Source: Planctomycetota bacterium
GTDB lineage: Bacteria; Planctomycetota; Phycisphaerae; Phycisphaerales; UBA1924
Assembly (NCBI GenBank): GCA_039819165.1
Contig: JBCBSM010000001.1
Span: 1,798,001-1,862,000, forward strand
Length of the DNA stretch: 64,000 nt
Direction: 5' to 3'
A model generated the notes under the pieces. That model had not been told where the DNA came from and made no database searches. It saw nothing but the letters and a program-made list of their open reading frames with translations. This document shows positions 16,624-25,314 of this stretch, one piece after another. Made by a program: the position numbers and the translations under genes. Each line of letters begins with the position of its first letter. Within the stretch, counting starts at the first letter, position 1.

Positions 16624-18384
16624 CTAGTACCCCACCGCCTGGCCGTCCGCACGCAGGTCGCTCGCGGCGACGTAGCCATCCTCCAGGCGGTAGATGATCT
16701 GGCCCCGCCCGAACGTGGCGCTGCGGCCGCGGCGGGGCGCCAGCCGGTGGCCCATCGATTCCAGCTGCTCGTACACCGCGTCGTCGAAGCCCGGCTCGAT
16801 GAGCACGCGGTTCTGGCGGTCGACCTGCCAGCGGGGCGCGTCGAGCACGGCCTGGGGGTTCTGCCCGTGGTCGACCATCCGCACGACGACCTGGGCGTGC
16901 CCCTGGGGCTGCATGAAGCCGCCCATGACGCCGAAGGCCATGCTCGGCTCACTGTTCATGGTGACGAAGCCCGGGATGATGGTGTGGTATGGCCGCTTGC
17001 CGGGGCCGATCTCATTGGGATGGCCCGGCTCGAGCGTGAAGTTGCCACCGCGGTTGTGCAGCGCGATGCCGTACTCGGGAACGACCATGCCCGAGCCGAA
17101 GCCCGTGTAGTTGCTCTGGATGAAGCTGACCATGTTGCCGTCGGCGTCGGCGGTCGTCAGCAGCACGGTGCCGCCGGGCTTGGGCTCGCCGTAGTCGAAC
17201 AGCGTCGCCTTGCTGGGATCGACACGCTTGGCGCGCTGCTCGAGATAGCCCGCGTCGAGCAGCGACGCCACATCGACGTCCATGTGCGCCGGATCGGCGA
17301 TGTAGCGGTGCGCATCGGCGAAGGCCAGCTTCATCGCCTCGATCTGCAGGTGCAGCCACGCGGCGCTGTCGACGTCCATGCCCGCCAGGTCGAAGTGCCG
17401 TGCGATGCCGAGCGCGAGCAGCGCCGTCAGGCCCTGGCCGTTCGGCGGGATCTCGTGCAAGCGCCAGCCGCGATAGTCGATCGCGATGGGGTCGACCCAG
17501 TCGGCCTGATGGTCCGCGAGGTCCTGCGCTCGTAACGCACCGCCGTGCTCGCGGGCGGCCGCCTCGATCGCCTGCGCGATCTCGCCCTCGTAGAAGGCTC
17601 GGCCCTTGGTGCTGGCGATGAGTTCGAGCGCACGGGCGTGCCCCGGCAGCGTGGCGAGCTGGCCGGGCCTGGGGGCGCGGCCGCCGGGGGCGAAGGTCTG
17701 CTGCCAGCCCCCGAACTTCGCCGCGCCGCGGTACCGCCGCGCCGAGGAACCCCACCCCGCGGCGACGCCGGGCGAGACGAGATAGCCCTCCCTCGCGTAG
17801 CGGATGGCCGGCTCGAGCACACGCTCGAGCGGGAGCGCGCCGAACCTGTCATTCACGGCCACCCAGCCCGAGACGGCGCCGGGCGTGGTCACCGCCTCCC
17901 AGCCGTAGAGCGGGATGCTCTCCAGACCCTCGTAGTCCGATCGCTTCAGCCCCTTCGGTGCGCGGCCCGAGGCATTGAGGCCGTGCAGCCTGGCGTTGCC
18001 GTTGCCGTCCTTCATCCACAGGAGCGCGAAGTTGTCGCCGCCGATGCCGTTGGCCGTGGGCTCGACGACGGTGAGAGCGGCCGCGGTTGCCACGGCGGCG
18101 TCCGCGGCGTTGCCCCCGATGCGGAGCATCTCGAGGCCGGCCTGCGCCGCCAGCGGCTGGCTGGTCGCCACGCAATTGCGCGCCAGCACGGGCATCCGCT
18201 GGCTGGTGTAGGGCAGGCGATAGTCGAACGGCGGATCGTCCACGCCGGCATCGTTGCCCGCCCGCGAGGCCTGCTGCCCGGCACCGCCGGCCAACGCCCG
18301 GCCGCTGCCGGCTGCCGCCAGCGCGGCGCCGGCTCCGAGCAGGAACCCGCGCCGCGATACGCCACCATCCGTCCGCTCGTTCAT
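16624..18384 (-). CDS. ggt: Tat-exported gamma-glutamyltransferase
   Basis: A 586-residue Ntn-hydrolase that transfers or hydrolyses gamma-glutamyl groups, as in glutathione breakdown in the periplasm. The N-terminus has a twin-arginine signal (SRRGFLLGAGAALAAAG, about residues 10-26), so it is exported folded. GGNAADAAVATAAALTVVEP and GGDNFALLW are typical large-subunit blocks. The likely self-cleavage Thr is in GGTVLLTTADADGNMVSF, with the later NRGGNF and MGGFMQPQGHAQV blocks of the small subunit. The form is closer to YwrD-type enzymes than to E. coli Ggt. GGGAG lies about 8 bases before the ATG. Confidence 0.9.
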   Translation of the reverse strand: MNERTDGGVSRRGFLLGAGAALAAAGSGRALAGGAGQQASRAGNDAGVDDPPFDYRLPYTSQRMPVLARNCVATSQPLAAQAGLEMLRIGGNAADAAVATAAALTVVEPTANGIGGDNFALLWMKDGNGNARLHGLNASGRAPKGLKRSDYEGLESIPLYGWEAVTTPGAVSGWVAVNDRFGALPLERVLEPAIRYAREGYLVSPGVAAGWGSSARRYRGAAKFGGWQQTFAPGGRAPRPGQLATLPGHARALELIASTKGRAFYEGEIAQAIEAAAREHGGALRAQDLADHQADWVDPIAIDYRGWRLHEIPPNGQGLTALLALGIARHFDLAGMDVDSAAWLHLQIEAMKLAFADAHRYIADPAHMDVDVASLLDAGYLEQRAKRVDPSKATLFDYGEPKPGGTVLLTTADADGNMVSFIQSNYTGFGSGMVVPEYGIALHNRGGNFTLEPGHPNEIGPGKRPYHTIIPGFVTMNSEPSMAFGVMGGFMQPQGHAQVVVRMVDHGQNPQAVLDAPRWQVDRQNRVLIEPGFDDAVYEQLESMGHRLAPRRGRSATFGRGQIIYRLEDGYVAASDLRADGQAVGY

Positions 18385-18470
18385 GGCCGTGCTCCCTTGC
18401 GTCCGCCGACTCTAGCCGGACCCCGGAACCACGCACGATAGAATGTGTTCGCGATCTGGGAGGGCTCGAC

Positions 18471-19217
18471 TTGAGGACGCACGAGGCTTCGATCCGCGGC
18501 ATGCACTGCGGCGGCTGCGCGACGAGGATCCGCGACGCCGTCGAGACGCTACCGGGCGTCCGGAGCGTGCGGGTGGACCCCGAGGCCGGCAGCGCGGTCA
18601 TCGTGGCGGACGATGCGCTCGAGCGCGATGCGGTCGACCGGGCCGTCGCTGGGGCCGGTGCGTACGCAATCACCGAGCTGCGGGAGGTCGATGAACCCCG
18701 CGAGCCATCGGCGGCCGGCGACCAAGCCGCGGCCGCCGAGCCGGCCGAGAGCCTGTACCCGCTCTTCCTGATCGTCGGCTACATCGCTGGCGCCACCGTG
18801 CTCATCGCCGGCGCCACCGGTGCGTGGTCGATCGAGGCGATGATGCGGCACTTCATGGCGGGCTTCTTCCTGGTGTTCTCGTTCTTCAAGCTGCTCGATC
18901 TGCGCGGCTTCGCGTCCGCCTACCGGCGGTACGACATACCGGCGACGTACGTGCCCGCGTGGGCATACGCGTATCCGTTCGTCGAGCTGGGGCTCGGCAT
19001 CGCCTACCTGCTGGCGTTCGCGCCGGTCGCGACCAACATCGCCACGCTCGTGCTGATGCTTGTGGGCGCGGCCGGCGTGCTGCGGGCGCTGCGGGGCGGC
19101 CGCCGCATCCGCTGCGCGTGCCTCGGCACGGCGCTCAACCTGCCGATGACCACGGTGACGCTCATCGAGGACCTGACCATGGCGGCCATGGCGGCGGCGA
19201 TGCTCGCCCTGGCGTAG
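18471..19217 (+). CDS. HMA domain fused to MauE-like membrane protein
   Basis: A 248-residue fusion. Residues 1-70 form a heavy-metal-associated domain with the CxxC ligand pair (GMHCGGCATRIRDAV) and the usual ferredoxin-like pattern. After an Ala/Glu-rich linker come four membrane segments of the MauE/DoxX type, with a CACLGT motif on the last loop. HMA domains carry Cu(I), Zn(II) or Hg(II); MauE relatives help disulfide formation or metal handling at the membrane. The start is TTG at 18471, chosen because GGGAGGG at 18458-18464 lies 6 bases upstream. The gene stands alone. The metal is unknown. Confidence 0.75.
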   Translation: MRTHEASIRGMHCGGCATRIRDAVETLPGVRSVRVDPEAGSAVIVADDALERDAVDRAVAGAGAYAITELREVDEPREPSAAGDQAAAAEPAESLYPLFLIVGYIAGATVLIAGATGAWSIEAMMRHFMAGFFLVFSFFKLLDLRGFASAYRRYDIPATYVPAWAYAYPFVELGLGIAYLLAFAPVATNIATLVLMLVGAAGVLRALRGGRRIRCACLGTALNLPMTTVTLIEDLTMAAMAAAMLALA

Positions 19218-19328
19218 CCGCCGGATTGGTCGCGGTCCGGGACGGTCGCGCGGCAACCGATCCACAAAAGGCCTTGCGAGGATCCGCCGGCTGCATTAGC
19301 GTACAGCGATATGCCGAAGGAGATGCCC

Positions 19329-20609
19329 ATGCGCACCCCGCTTCTCTCGATGCTGCTTTCCACTCTGCTCCTGCCACTGGCTTGTTATGCATCCCCCGCG
19401 ACGGACGCCCAGGCGTCCGACCCCGTGGTGCGGGCGCTGACGGCCAACGGCGCGACCCTCTCGACCGCCATCGGCACCCTCGAGGACCTCGCCGACGCCG
19501 ACCCGGGCCGGGCGCGGCTCGCGCTGGGCATGGCCCGCTTCTTCCGCGGCGGCGAGCGGGTGGTGCAGACGCTGCACCGCTACGGCGCGGGCGAGCCGCT
19601 GCGGACCGCCTCCTTCCTGTTCGCGCGGCAGGTGATGCAGATCGCGCAGAACCCCGAGCCGGAGCGCATCTCGGCGGACGACGTGCGGGCGATGATCCAG
19701 CGATGGATCGACGACCTGCGGGCCGCCGACGCGGACCTCGCCACGGTCGATCTCGACGGCGACCCGAAGCTGACTATCGATCTTGCGCAGCTGCCGATGG
19801 ATCTCAACGGCGACGGCGTGTGCTCGCCCCGCGAGGAGCCCGCCAGCGCCTTCGCGGCGCTGTTCCGGGGAGGCGTGCGCCTGCCGGAGGGGCAGGACAG
19901 CTTCGTGCTGGGCATCGATGCGGCCGACGTGCACTGGATGCGGGCCTATTGCCACGTGATGATGGCGGCCGGCGAGATGCTGCTGGCCTACGACAACCGC
20001 GACATGTTCCACCGCTGCGGGCACCTCTTCTTCCCGAACGTCGCATCGGACTACCCCTTCCTGCAGCAAAAGCGGCCTCTCGACTTCACGGGCACGCAGG
20101 TCGACTTCGGCGACGTGGCGGCCTTCGTCGGCAGCCTGCGATTCCCGCTGGCCGAGGGCGACGGCGCCGCCCGAACGCGCCGGGCCCGGACGCACCTGCT
20201 CGAGGCCATCGGGCACAGCCGCGCGATGTGGGCGGCCGCCAAGGCCGAGACCGACAACGACCGCGAGTGGCTGCCCGCCCCGCACCAGTCGTCGGCGCTG
20301 TCGCAGGTCCGCATCACCGAGCAGCGCGTCGCGATGTGGCTCGACCTGCTCGACGAGCTCGAGGCGGTGCTCGAGGGGCGGGCGCTCGTGCGCTTCTGGC
20401 GAGGCGACGGCACGCGTGGCATCAACCTGCGGCGGGCGCTCGACGAGCCCCGCGATTTCGACCTGTTCTACTGGGTCCAGGGGTCGGCCGCCGCCCCCTA
20501 CCTGGAAGACGCCACGCCCGAGACGCCCTTCACTCGCGAGAGGCTGTGGGCGGACATGGAGCGGGCCTTCGGTGACGACCTGATCTGGAGCCTGTTCTAC
20601 ATCAACTGA
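19329..20609 (+). CDS. Exported protein of unknown function
   Basis: About 426 residues with a signal peptide (LLSMLLSTLLLPLACYA, cleavage likely after CYA). The LAC could suggest a lipobox, but the Pro before it argues against that. The mature protein is largely helical and acidic, with one EF-hand-like loop (DLNGDGVCSPREE, about residues 158-170) and a block HWMRAYCHVMMAAGEMLLAYD. No family is recognised with confidence. The start was chosen at ATG 19329 because AAGGAG at 19317-19322 precedes it by 6 bases; ATG at 19311 and 19323 are also in frame. No operon partner is seen, and a tRNA gene follows after 261 bases. Confidence 0.65.
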   Translation: MRTPLLSMLLSTLLLPLACYASPATDAQASDPVVRALTANGATLSTAIGTLEDLADADPGRARLALGMARFFRGGERVVQTLHRYGAGEPLRTASFLFARQVMQIAQNPEPERISADDVRAMIQRWIDDLRAADADLATVDLDGDPKLTIDLAQLPMDLNGDGVCSPREEPASAFAALFRGGVRLPEGQDSFVLGIDAADVHWMRAYCHVMMAAGEMLLAYDNRDMFHRCGHLFFPNVASDYPFLQQKRPLDFTGTQVDFGDVAAFVGSLRFPLAEGDGAARTRRARTHLLEAIGHSRAMWAAAKAETDNDREWLPAPHQSSALSQVRITEQRVAMWLDLLDELEAVLEGRALVRFWRGDGTRGINLRRALDEPRDFDLFYWVQGSAAAPYLEDATPETPFTRERLWADMERAFGDDLIWSLFYIN

Positions 20610-20836
20610 TCTCTCTATCGACCGGTCCTCGTCCGCGGGCCGCACGCTTGGCCATCGAAGCGGGCGAAGAAGGGCCGCCGCACCAGGCCGGAATCCCGAG
20701 TATGGTCCACGATGTGCCCAGGGCCTTGTGGTGGACCCGCCGGAGGGAGTCCCGGCATCGCCGGAGCGAACTCTCGAAGCGGCCCCGCGGCCGCCGCGAC
20801 TTGCGTGGCGCGGACGAGCAGATCGCCTCCGGCGGC

Positions 20837-20842
20837 TATACT
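20837..20842 (+). promoter_or_regulatory. Likely -10 box of the tRNA-Ala promoter
   Basis: TATACT lies 29 bases before the tRNA 5-prime end in a stretch that is otherwise very GC-rich. No good -35 box is seen 16-18 bases upstream. The 261 bases between the exported-protein gene and the tRNA hold nothing else that is supported. Confidence 0.4.
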
Positions 20843-20870
20843 CGCTCCCTCCGGCATCGCGACCGGACAT

Positions 20871-20943
20871 GGGGCGGTAGCTCAGCTGGTAGAGCGCATC
20901 GTTCGCAATGATGAGGTCGTCGGTTCGAATCCGGTCCGCTCCA
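20871..20943 (+). tRNA. tRNA-Ala (anticodon CGC)
   Basis: A 73-base cloverleaf. The acceptor stem pairs GGGGCGG with CCGCTCC and includes the G3:U70 wobble that identifies alanine tRNAs. The D-stem is GCTC/GAGC. The anticodon stem is CATCG/TGATG with loop TTCGCAA, anticodon CGC, which reads GCG codons. The T-arm is GTCGG-TTCGAAT-CCGGT. The discriminator base is A, and the CCA end is not encoded. GCG is a frequent Ala codon in this GC-rich genome. Confidence 0.96.
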
Positions 20944-20960
20944 CTTCCCGCCAGCCGGTG

Positions 20961-21521
20961 ATGGCACAGCCCGACACCGAGACACGCCAGGAGACGCCGA
21001 CGCCCCGCACGGGTGCCGCGTTGTGGGCGGTGCGCCCGCCGCTGGCGGTATCTCGAGAACTCGGCGTCGGGATCGGCCAGGCCCGCGGGCTCGTGCGGGT
21101 GGTCCGCCGCCGGCATCCCGCGGCCATCGCGATGGTCATCGCCGTCCAGATCGCCGCCACGCTGGGGTGGATGCTGCTCGTCACGTCCATCACGCGTGTC
21201 TACGAGACCACGACGACGTTCCACCCCGACGGCAGCGTCCAGAGCGAGGAGACGCTCGGGCCCTTCGGCGTCACGGTGGCTCCGATGGTGATCGGCCTCG
21301 CCTTCGGCCCCGGGCTGGCGCTGGTGCTGGGCGCCGCAGCCGGGTTTACGGTCGACTTCCTGCTCATCGGCCGCGAGACGCGGCGCTGCGTCCGCCGGCC
21401 GGCGTGCTTCGGCTGCGGCTACGACCTGGCCGCCATCACGGCGGGCGTGTGCCCCGAGTGCGGCGACGCACGGCCCGCGGCCCACGCCGATGCGGGCCGG
21501 CCGCGTACCGTCGAGCCATGA
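20961..21521 (+). CDS. Small membrane protein with C-terminal zinc ribbon
   Basis: A 186-residue protein with two hydrophobic segments (about residues 47-68 and 97-125) and a short zinc-ribbon-like tail, CFGCGYDLAAITAGVCPECG. The tail has the CxxC...CPxCG layout seen in many planctomycete membrane proteins of unknown role. The gene at 43697-44338 has the same architecture. GTG at 20958 is an alternative start. It begins 18 bases after the tRNA and its stop overlaps the start of the exporter permease (ATGA), so the two are co-translated. Confidence 0.65.
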   Translation: MAQPDTETRQETPTPRTGAALWAVRPPLAVSRELGVGIGQARGLVRVVRRRHPAAIAMVIAVQIAATLGWMLLVTSITRVYETTTTFHPDGSVQSEETLGPFGVTVAPMVIGLAFGPGLALVLGAAAGFTVDFLLIGRETRRCVRRPACFGCGYDLAAITAGVCPECGDARPAAHADAGRPRTVEP

Positions 21522-22288
21522 ACTTCTTCCGCCACAGCGGGTACATCTGGCGGACGGCGATCGCGGACGTGCGGCACCGCTACGCGGGCGCGGGGGCCGG
21601 CGCCCTGTGGAACCTGCTGGATCCGCTGAGCCGCATCGCGATCTACTCGGTCGTGTTCTCGCAGATCATGTCCCGCGAGCTGCGCGACGAGGCGCCCTAC
21701 GCCATCTTCCTGTGCAGCGCACTGCTGCCCTGGCTGGCCTTCGGCGAGTGCATCAGCCGCGGCACGCGGGCGCTCATCAGCAACGCGCAGTACCTCCGCA
21801 AGATGCCCATCCCCGAGAGCGTGTTCGTCGCGCAGGTCGTCGTCGCGGCGGCCATCGGGCTGGTGATCAGCTACGCGCTGCTCGCCATCGTGGCGACCAT
21901 CATCGGGTTCACGCCCACCTGGCACTGGCTGCTGCTGCCGCTGCCCTTCGCCATGCTGCTGCTGCTGGGCTTCGGCTGTGCGCTCATCACCGCGTCGATC
22001 TTCCCGTTCATCCGCGACGTCGGCGAGATCGTCAACGTGCTGCTCATGGTGGGCTTCTGGTCCTACCCGATCATCTACGTCCGCGACATCCTGCCCGAGG
22101 GCCTCCAGGGGGTGCTGCCCTTCAACCCGGTGTATCCGGCGCTCGAGGCGACGCGGCAGCTGGTCATCCAGCACAAGATGCCCGACCCGTGGCTCTGGGC
22201 CGCGGGGCTGGGCTGGGGCCTAGCGGCGACGCTCCTTGGCCTGGCGGTCATGCGGGGCGTACGGGCCGAGATCCGCGACGTGATCTAG
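21518..22288 (+). CDS. ABC-2 type exporter permease (Wzm/TagG-like)
   Basis: A 256-residue permease with six hydrophobic segments and the ABC2_membrane pattern. The N-terminus has YIWRTAIADVRHRYAGAGAG and then LGALWN-type residues before the first segment, as in polysaccharide, teichoic-acid and O-antigen exporters. FWSYPIIYVRDILPEG and FNPVYPALEATRQLV are typical of Wzm/TagG relatives. It would pair with an ATPase (Wzt/TagH) that is not next to it here. The ATG at 21518 overlaps the preceding stop. The substrate is likely a lipid-linked glycan, in keeping with the transferases elsewhere in the window. Confidence 0.85.
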   Translation: MNFFRHSGYIWRTAIADVRHRYAGAGAGALWNLLDPLSRIAIYSVVFSQIMSRELRDEAPYAIFLCSALLPWLAFGECISRGTRALISNAQYLRKMPIPESVFVAQVVVAAAIGLVISYALLAIVATIIGFTPTWHWLLLPLPFAMLLLLGFGCALITASIFPFIRDVGEIVNVLLMVGFWSYPIIYVRDILPEGLQGVLPFNPVYPALEATRQLVIQHKMPDPWLWAAGLGWGLAATLLGLAVMRGVRAEIRDVI

Positions 22289-22299
22289 CTCCGAAGAGC

Positions 22300-22317
22300 T
22301 CCCGTGAGGACACGGGA
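22300..22317. terminator. Hairpin between convergent genes
   Basis: TCCCGTG (22300-22306) pairs with CACGGGA (22311-22317) over a four-base AGGA loop. It sits in the 35 bases between the exporter permease stop and the YgfZ stop on the other strand. It could end transcription from both sides, although no T-run is attached. Confidence 0.4.
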
Positions 22318-22323
22318 ACGCCG

Positions 22324-23526
22324 CTAGGCCTCCATGGGCCAGGACCGCAGCCGCGGCTGGACCACGAAGGGTGCGAGCACGCCGTCCACGCGGATGAGCA
22401 GCGCGCCGCCCTCGGTCGCGTGGGCCGTGCGGACCTTGGCGAAGCAGATCGGCCGCGCCCCGAGCATCGGGCTGACGGTCGAGCTGGTCACGGTGCCCAC
22501 GGGCTTGCCGTCCGGCTCGTCGGGCCGCAGCACCTCGGCGCCCTCGATGGGCAGGTGCGGCTCGGCGCCGGGCTCGGGGTGCAGCGCGACGAGCAGTTGC
22601 TTGGGCTTGCCGAGGGCGTCCATGCGGGCGACGACTTCCTGCCCCAGGTAGCAGCCCTTGGTGAACGAGACCCGGTCGCGGAGCACGGCGGTCTCGGCGG
22701 GCAGCGACTCGGTATCGAAGTCGATCTGGAAGAGCGGCCAGCCGGCCTCGATGCGGGCGATGTTGTACGCCATCCAGCCCGCGGGGCGGAGGCCGAAGGC
22801 GTGGTCGTTGCGTGCATCGTCGGCGGTGGCGGGGTCGAAGCCGGAGGCCGCCTGCTCGAAGCCCCCGCCGCCGGCCTCGAAGAGGTGGCGGTAGACGACG
22901 GCGGCATCGTCGGCCGGCACGGTGAGCACGAAGCCCGGCTCGCCGGTGGCGTCCTCGCGCTCGACCAGCACCCGCACGCCCCGGATGGCCAGGTCGATCG
23001 CCACGCCATCGGGCATCGCGACGGCCTGATCGGTATCGGCGGCGGCCTCCAGCAATGCCGAGGCCCGGGGGCCGTGCAGCGCCATCCGGTGCAGGTGGTC
23101 GCTGGCGTCCTCGATAGCCACGTCCTCGGCGAAGACGAATTCGCCCAGGCTCGCCGATGTGTCGGATGCAACGAGCGCGTCGACGTCGACGAGCATGCGG
23201 TCGCCCAGCTCGCAGAGCCGCAGGTCGGCGTCGATGCGGCCCTTGCGGTTGAGCCAGAAGGACCGCGTGGTCGCGTAGGGCTGCAGGCCCTTGAGCTCCT
23301 GGGTGACCACGTTGTTGAGGAAGTCGATGCGGTCGCCGCCGGTGATCGAGAGCGTGCCGTGATGGGGCAGATCGACCACGACGCAGCCGCGACGCAGCGC
23401 GGCGTACTCCAGCTCGACCTCGCCGAAGGCCATCGGCACGAGCAGCCCGCGCTCCGCCGATCCGTAGGGCTGGAGGGTGGCGGCGACCCGCTCGTAGAGA
23501 TCGGCCATGGGCGTGCGGGCGGCCAT
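22324..23526 (-). CDS. ygfZ: YgfZ/GcvT-like folate-binding Fe-S cluster protein
   Basis: A 400-residue member of the GcvT-like family that uses folate to help assemble or repair iron-sulfur clusters. The family signature KGCYLGQEVVARMD is present near residue 290, with the conserved Cys. An N-terminal aminomethyltransferase-like fold (GGDRIDFLNNVVTQEL) and a C-terminal beta-barrel follow the usual order. At 400 residues it is longer than the E. coli protein (326), through inserts around residues 130-250. It is cytoplasmic. ATG at 23526 or the in-frame ATG six codons later could both serve. Confidence 0.9.
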   Translation of the reverse strand: MAARTPMADLYERVAATLQPYGSAERGLLVPMAFGEVELEYAALRRGCVVVDLPHHGTLSITGGDRIDFLNNVVTQELKGLQPYATTRSFWLNRKGRIDADLRLCELGDRMLVDVDALVASDTSASLGEFVFAEDVAIEDASDHLHRMALHGPRASALLEAAADTDQAVAMPDGVAIDLAIRGVRVLVEREDATGEPGFVLTVPADDAAVVYRHLFEAGGGGFEQAASGFDPATADDARNDHAFGLRPAGWMAYNIARIEAGWPLFQIDFDTESLPAETAVLRDRVSFTKGCYLGQEVVARMDALGKPKQLLVALHPEPGAEPHLPIEGAEVLRPDEPDGKPVGTVTSSTVSPMLGARPICFAKVRTAHATEGGALLIRVDGVLAPFVVQPRLRSWPMEA

Positions 23527-23618
23527 GGCGGAGTCTACGACCGCCCCCTCCGGCCGACCGGCGGCTTGGGTCGCCCCCGTACACTGCCGCCCCGACCCAC
23601 CACCGAGAGGAGCCCGGC

Positions 23619-24725
23619 GTGAAGGACGACCTGAACATCGATCTGCTGAAGCGGCTGTGCGAGACCCCGGGCGTGCCCGGGCGGGAGGAGCGGGTCCGTG
23701 CGGTCATCGAGGATGAGATCGACGGGCTCTTCGACGAGACCCGCGTGGATGCGCTTGGCTCGCTGATCTGCACTCGCAACCCGCGACCCAAGGGCGGCAG
23801 CAAGAAGAAGACGACCAAGAAGAAGGCCGTCGCGGGCCGGGTGGGCGGCACGCGGCGGGTCATGCTGCTCTCGCACATGGACGAGATCGGCTTCTACGTC
23901 AGCCACATCGACGACAAGGGCTTCCTCCGCCTGAACCCCGCGGGCGGCTTCGATACGCGGAACCTCTTCAGCCGCCGGGTGCTGGTATGCACGGGCTCGG
24001 GCGACCTCAAGGCCGTGATGAACCCCGGCGGGCGGCCCGTGCACATCGCGTCGGCCGAGGACCGCAACAAGGTGCCCGAGGTCAAGGAGTTCTTCGTCGA
24101 TACCGGCATGCCCGCCGACGAGGTGAAGGCCAAGGTCCGCATCGGCGACTACGTGGTGATGGACGAGCCGCTGATCGAGATCGGCACCAAGGTCGTCAGC
24201 AAGGCGCTGGACAACCGCTTTGCGTGCTGGCTTGGCATCGAGGCCGTCCGCAAGCTGCACAAGAGCGGCTCTGGGCACGGCTGCGAGATCGTGGTCGCGT
24301 TTACGACGCAGGAGGAGGTCGGCCTGCGGGGCGCCAAGACGGCGTCGTACGCGGTGCAGCCCGATATCGGCCTGGGCATCGACGTCAGCCTGTCGTGCGA
24401 CACGCCGGGCGTACCCGAACCCGAGGCCGTGAACACCCAGGGCAAGGGCTTCGGCTTGCACCTGCAGGACAGCAGCTTCATCGCCGACCACGAGCTGGCC
24501 GAGGCCATCGAGGGCATCGCCAAGAAGAAGCGGATCCCCTACCAGCGGACGATCCTGGCGCGGGGCGGGCAGGACGGCGCCGCGGCGCAGCAGGCGGCCG
24601 CCGGCGCCAAGGCCATCGGCATCGTGTGCGGGACGCGGTACATCCACACGGTGACCGAGATGATCGATCGGCGGGACCTAGCCGCCGCGCGGGACGTCGC
24701 CGCCGCCGCCCTCGCGGCGCTCTAG
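23619..24725 (+). CDS. M42-family metallo-aminopeptidase
   Basis: A 368-residue dinuclear metal peptidase of the M42 (PepA/TET or FrvX-like) family, which trims peptides in the cytoplasm as a large assembly. Metal and catalytic residues are visible: His in LLSHMDEIGF, Asp in KALDNRFACWLG, Glu pair in FTTQEEVGLRGA, Asp in LGIDVSLSCDT and His in TRYIHTVTEM. Family members once carried the name endoglucanase. An unusual Lys-rich insert, GGSKKKTTKKK (about residues 61-71), lies just before the first metal ligand. The start is GTG at 23619 with GAGAGGAG upstream. It converges with the regulator gene at 24736. Confidence 0.9.
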   Translation: MKDDLNIDLLKRLCETPGVPGREERVRAVIEDEIDGLFDETRVDALGSLICTRNPRPKGGSKKKTTKKKAVAGRVGGTRRVMLLSHMDEIGFYVSHIDDKGFLRLNPAGGFDTRNLFSRRVLVCTGSGDLKAVMNPGGRPVHIASAEDRNKVPEVKEFFVDTGMPADEVKAKVRIGDYVVMDEPLIEIGTKVVSKALDNRFACWLGIEAVRKLHKSGSGHGCEIVVAFTTQEEVGLRGAKTASYAVQPDIGLGIDVSLSCDTPGVPEPEAVNTQGKGFGLHLQDSSFIADHELAEAIEGIAKKKRIPYQRTILARGGQDGAAAQQAAAGAKAIGIVCGTRYIHTVTEMIDRRDLAAARDVAAAALAAL

Positions 24726-24735
24726 GCCACCACCC

Positions 24736-25314
24736 CTAGGCAGCGACGCTGGCGACCGACTCGATCGCCCGCAGCGCCTCGCGGGCGGGGAAGGGCTTCT
24801 TGAGGAAGCCGTCGAAGCCCTGGTTCTGGAGGGCCTGGGCCTGACCATCGGTCAGCTTGCCGCTCATGGCGACGACGCGGGTCATCGCGAGCTGGTCGTT
24901 GCCGCGGACCATGCCCAGCAGCTGCTGGGCGTCGCCGTCGCCCAGGTGCAGATCAACGAGCAGGACGTGCGGGCGGTTCTTCTCGCAGAGCATGCCGGCC
25001 TCGAAGCTCGACTGGGCGGCCAGGACCTCGTAGTCGGTTTGCTCGGAGAGGATCTGGCCCAGCGCGTCGAGCACGGCGGGGTCGCCGTCGACGATGAGCA
25101 CGCGGGTGCTGCCGGTCTGCAGGCCGTCGAGGGGCATGCGGTGGCGTCGCATGAAGTCGATGAGCGAGGCCAGGGGGATGCGGCGGTCCTTGGAGCCCGG
25201 AATCCGATAACCGGGCAGGGCCCCGGAATCGAACCACTTGGACACGGTCCTTGGGGCGACCTTGCAGATCGCCGCCACCTCGCCGGTCGTGAGCACGTCC
25301 TTATCGATCGGCAT
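24736..25314 (-). CDS. Response regulator with N-terminal excisionase-type HTH
   Basis: A 192-residue protein with reversed domain order. Residues 5-60 form a MerR/excisionase-type DNA-binding domain (LTTGEVAAICKVAPRTVSKW, then RRIPLASLIDFMRRH). Residues 70-190 form a receiver domain with the phospho-acceptor Asp in VLLVDLHLGDGD, the Thr/Ser site in VVAMSGK and the conserved Lys in FLKKPFP. A sensor kinase is not adjacent. The start is ATG 25314, just before the HTH. The upstream 500 bases are shared with the divergent HEAT/pseudo-receiver gene, which it may control. Confidence 0.82.
   Translation of the reverse strand: MPIDKDVLTTGEVAAICKVAPRTVSKWFDSGALPGYRIPGSKDRRIPLASLIDFMRRHRMPLDGLQTGSTRVLIVDGDPAVLDALGQILSEQTDYEVLAAQSSFEAGMLCEKNRPHVLLVDLHLGDGDAQQLLGMVRGNDQLAMTRVVAMSGKLTDGQAQALQNQGFDGFLKKPFPAREALRAIESVASVAA

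Noticed and set aside
20615-20857. Minus-strand 80-codon open frame before the tRNA
   Set aside because: No ribosome site, no domain or membrane segment, and Pro/Gly/Ala-rich content expected of a chance frame in GC-rich DNA.
20610-20870. Possible attachment site or island boundary at the tRNA-Ala gene
   Set aside because: No repeat of the tRNA 3-prime end, integrase or phage gene was seen in the window.
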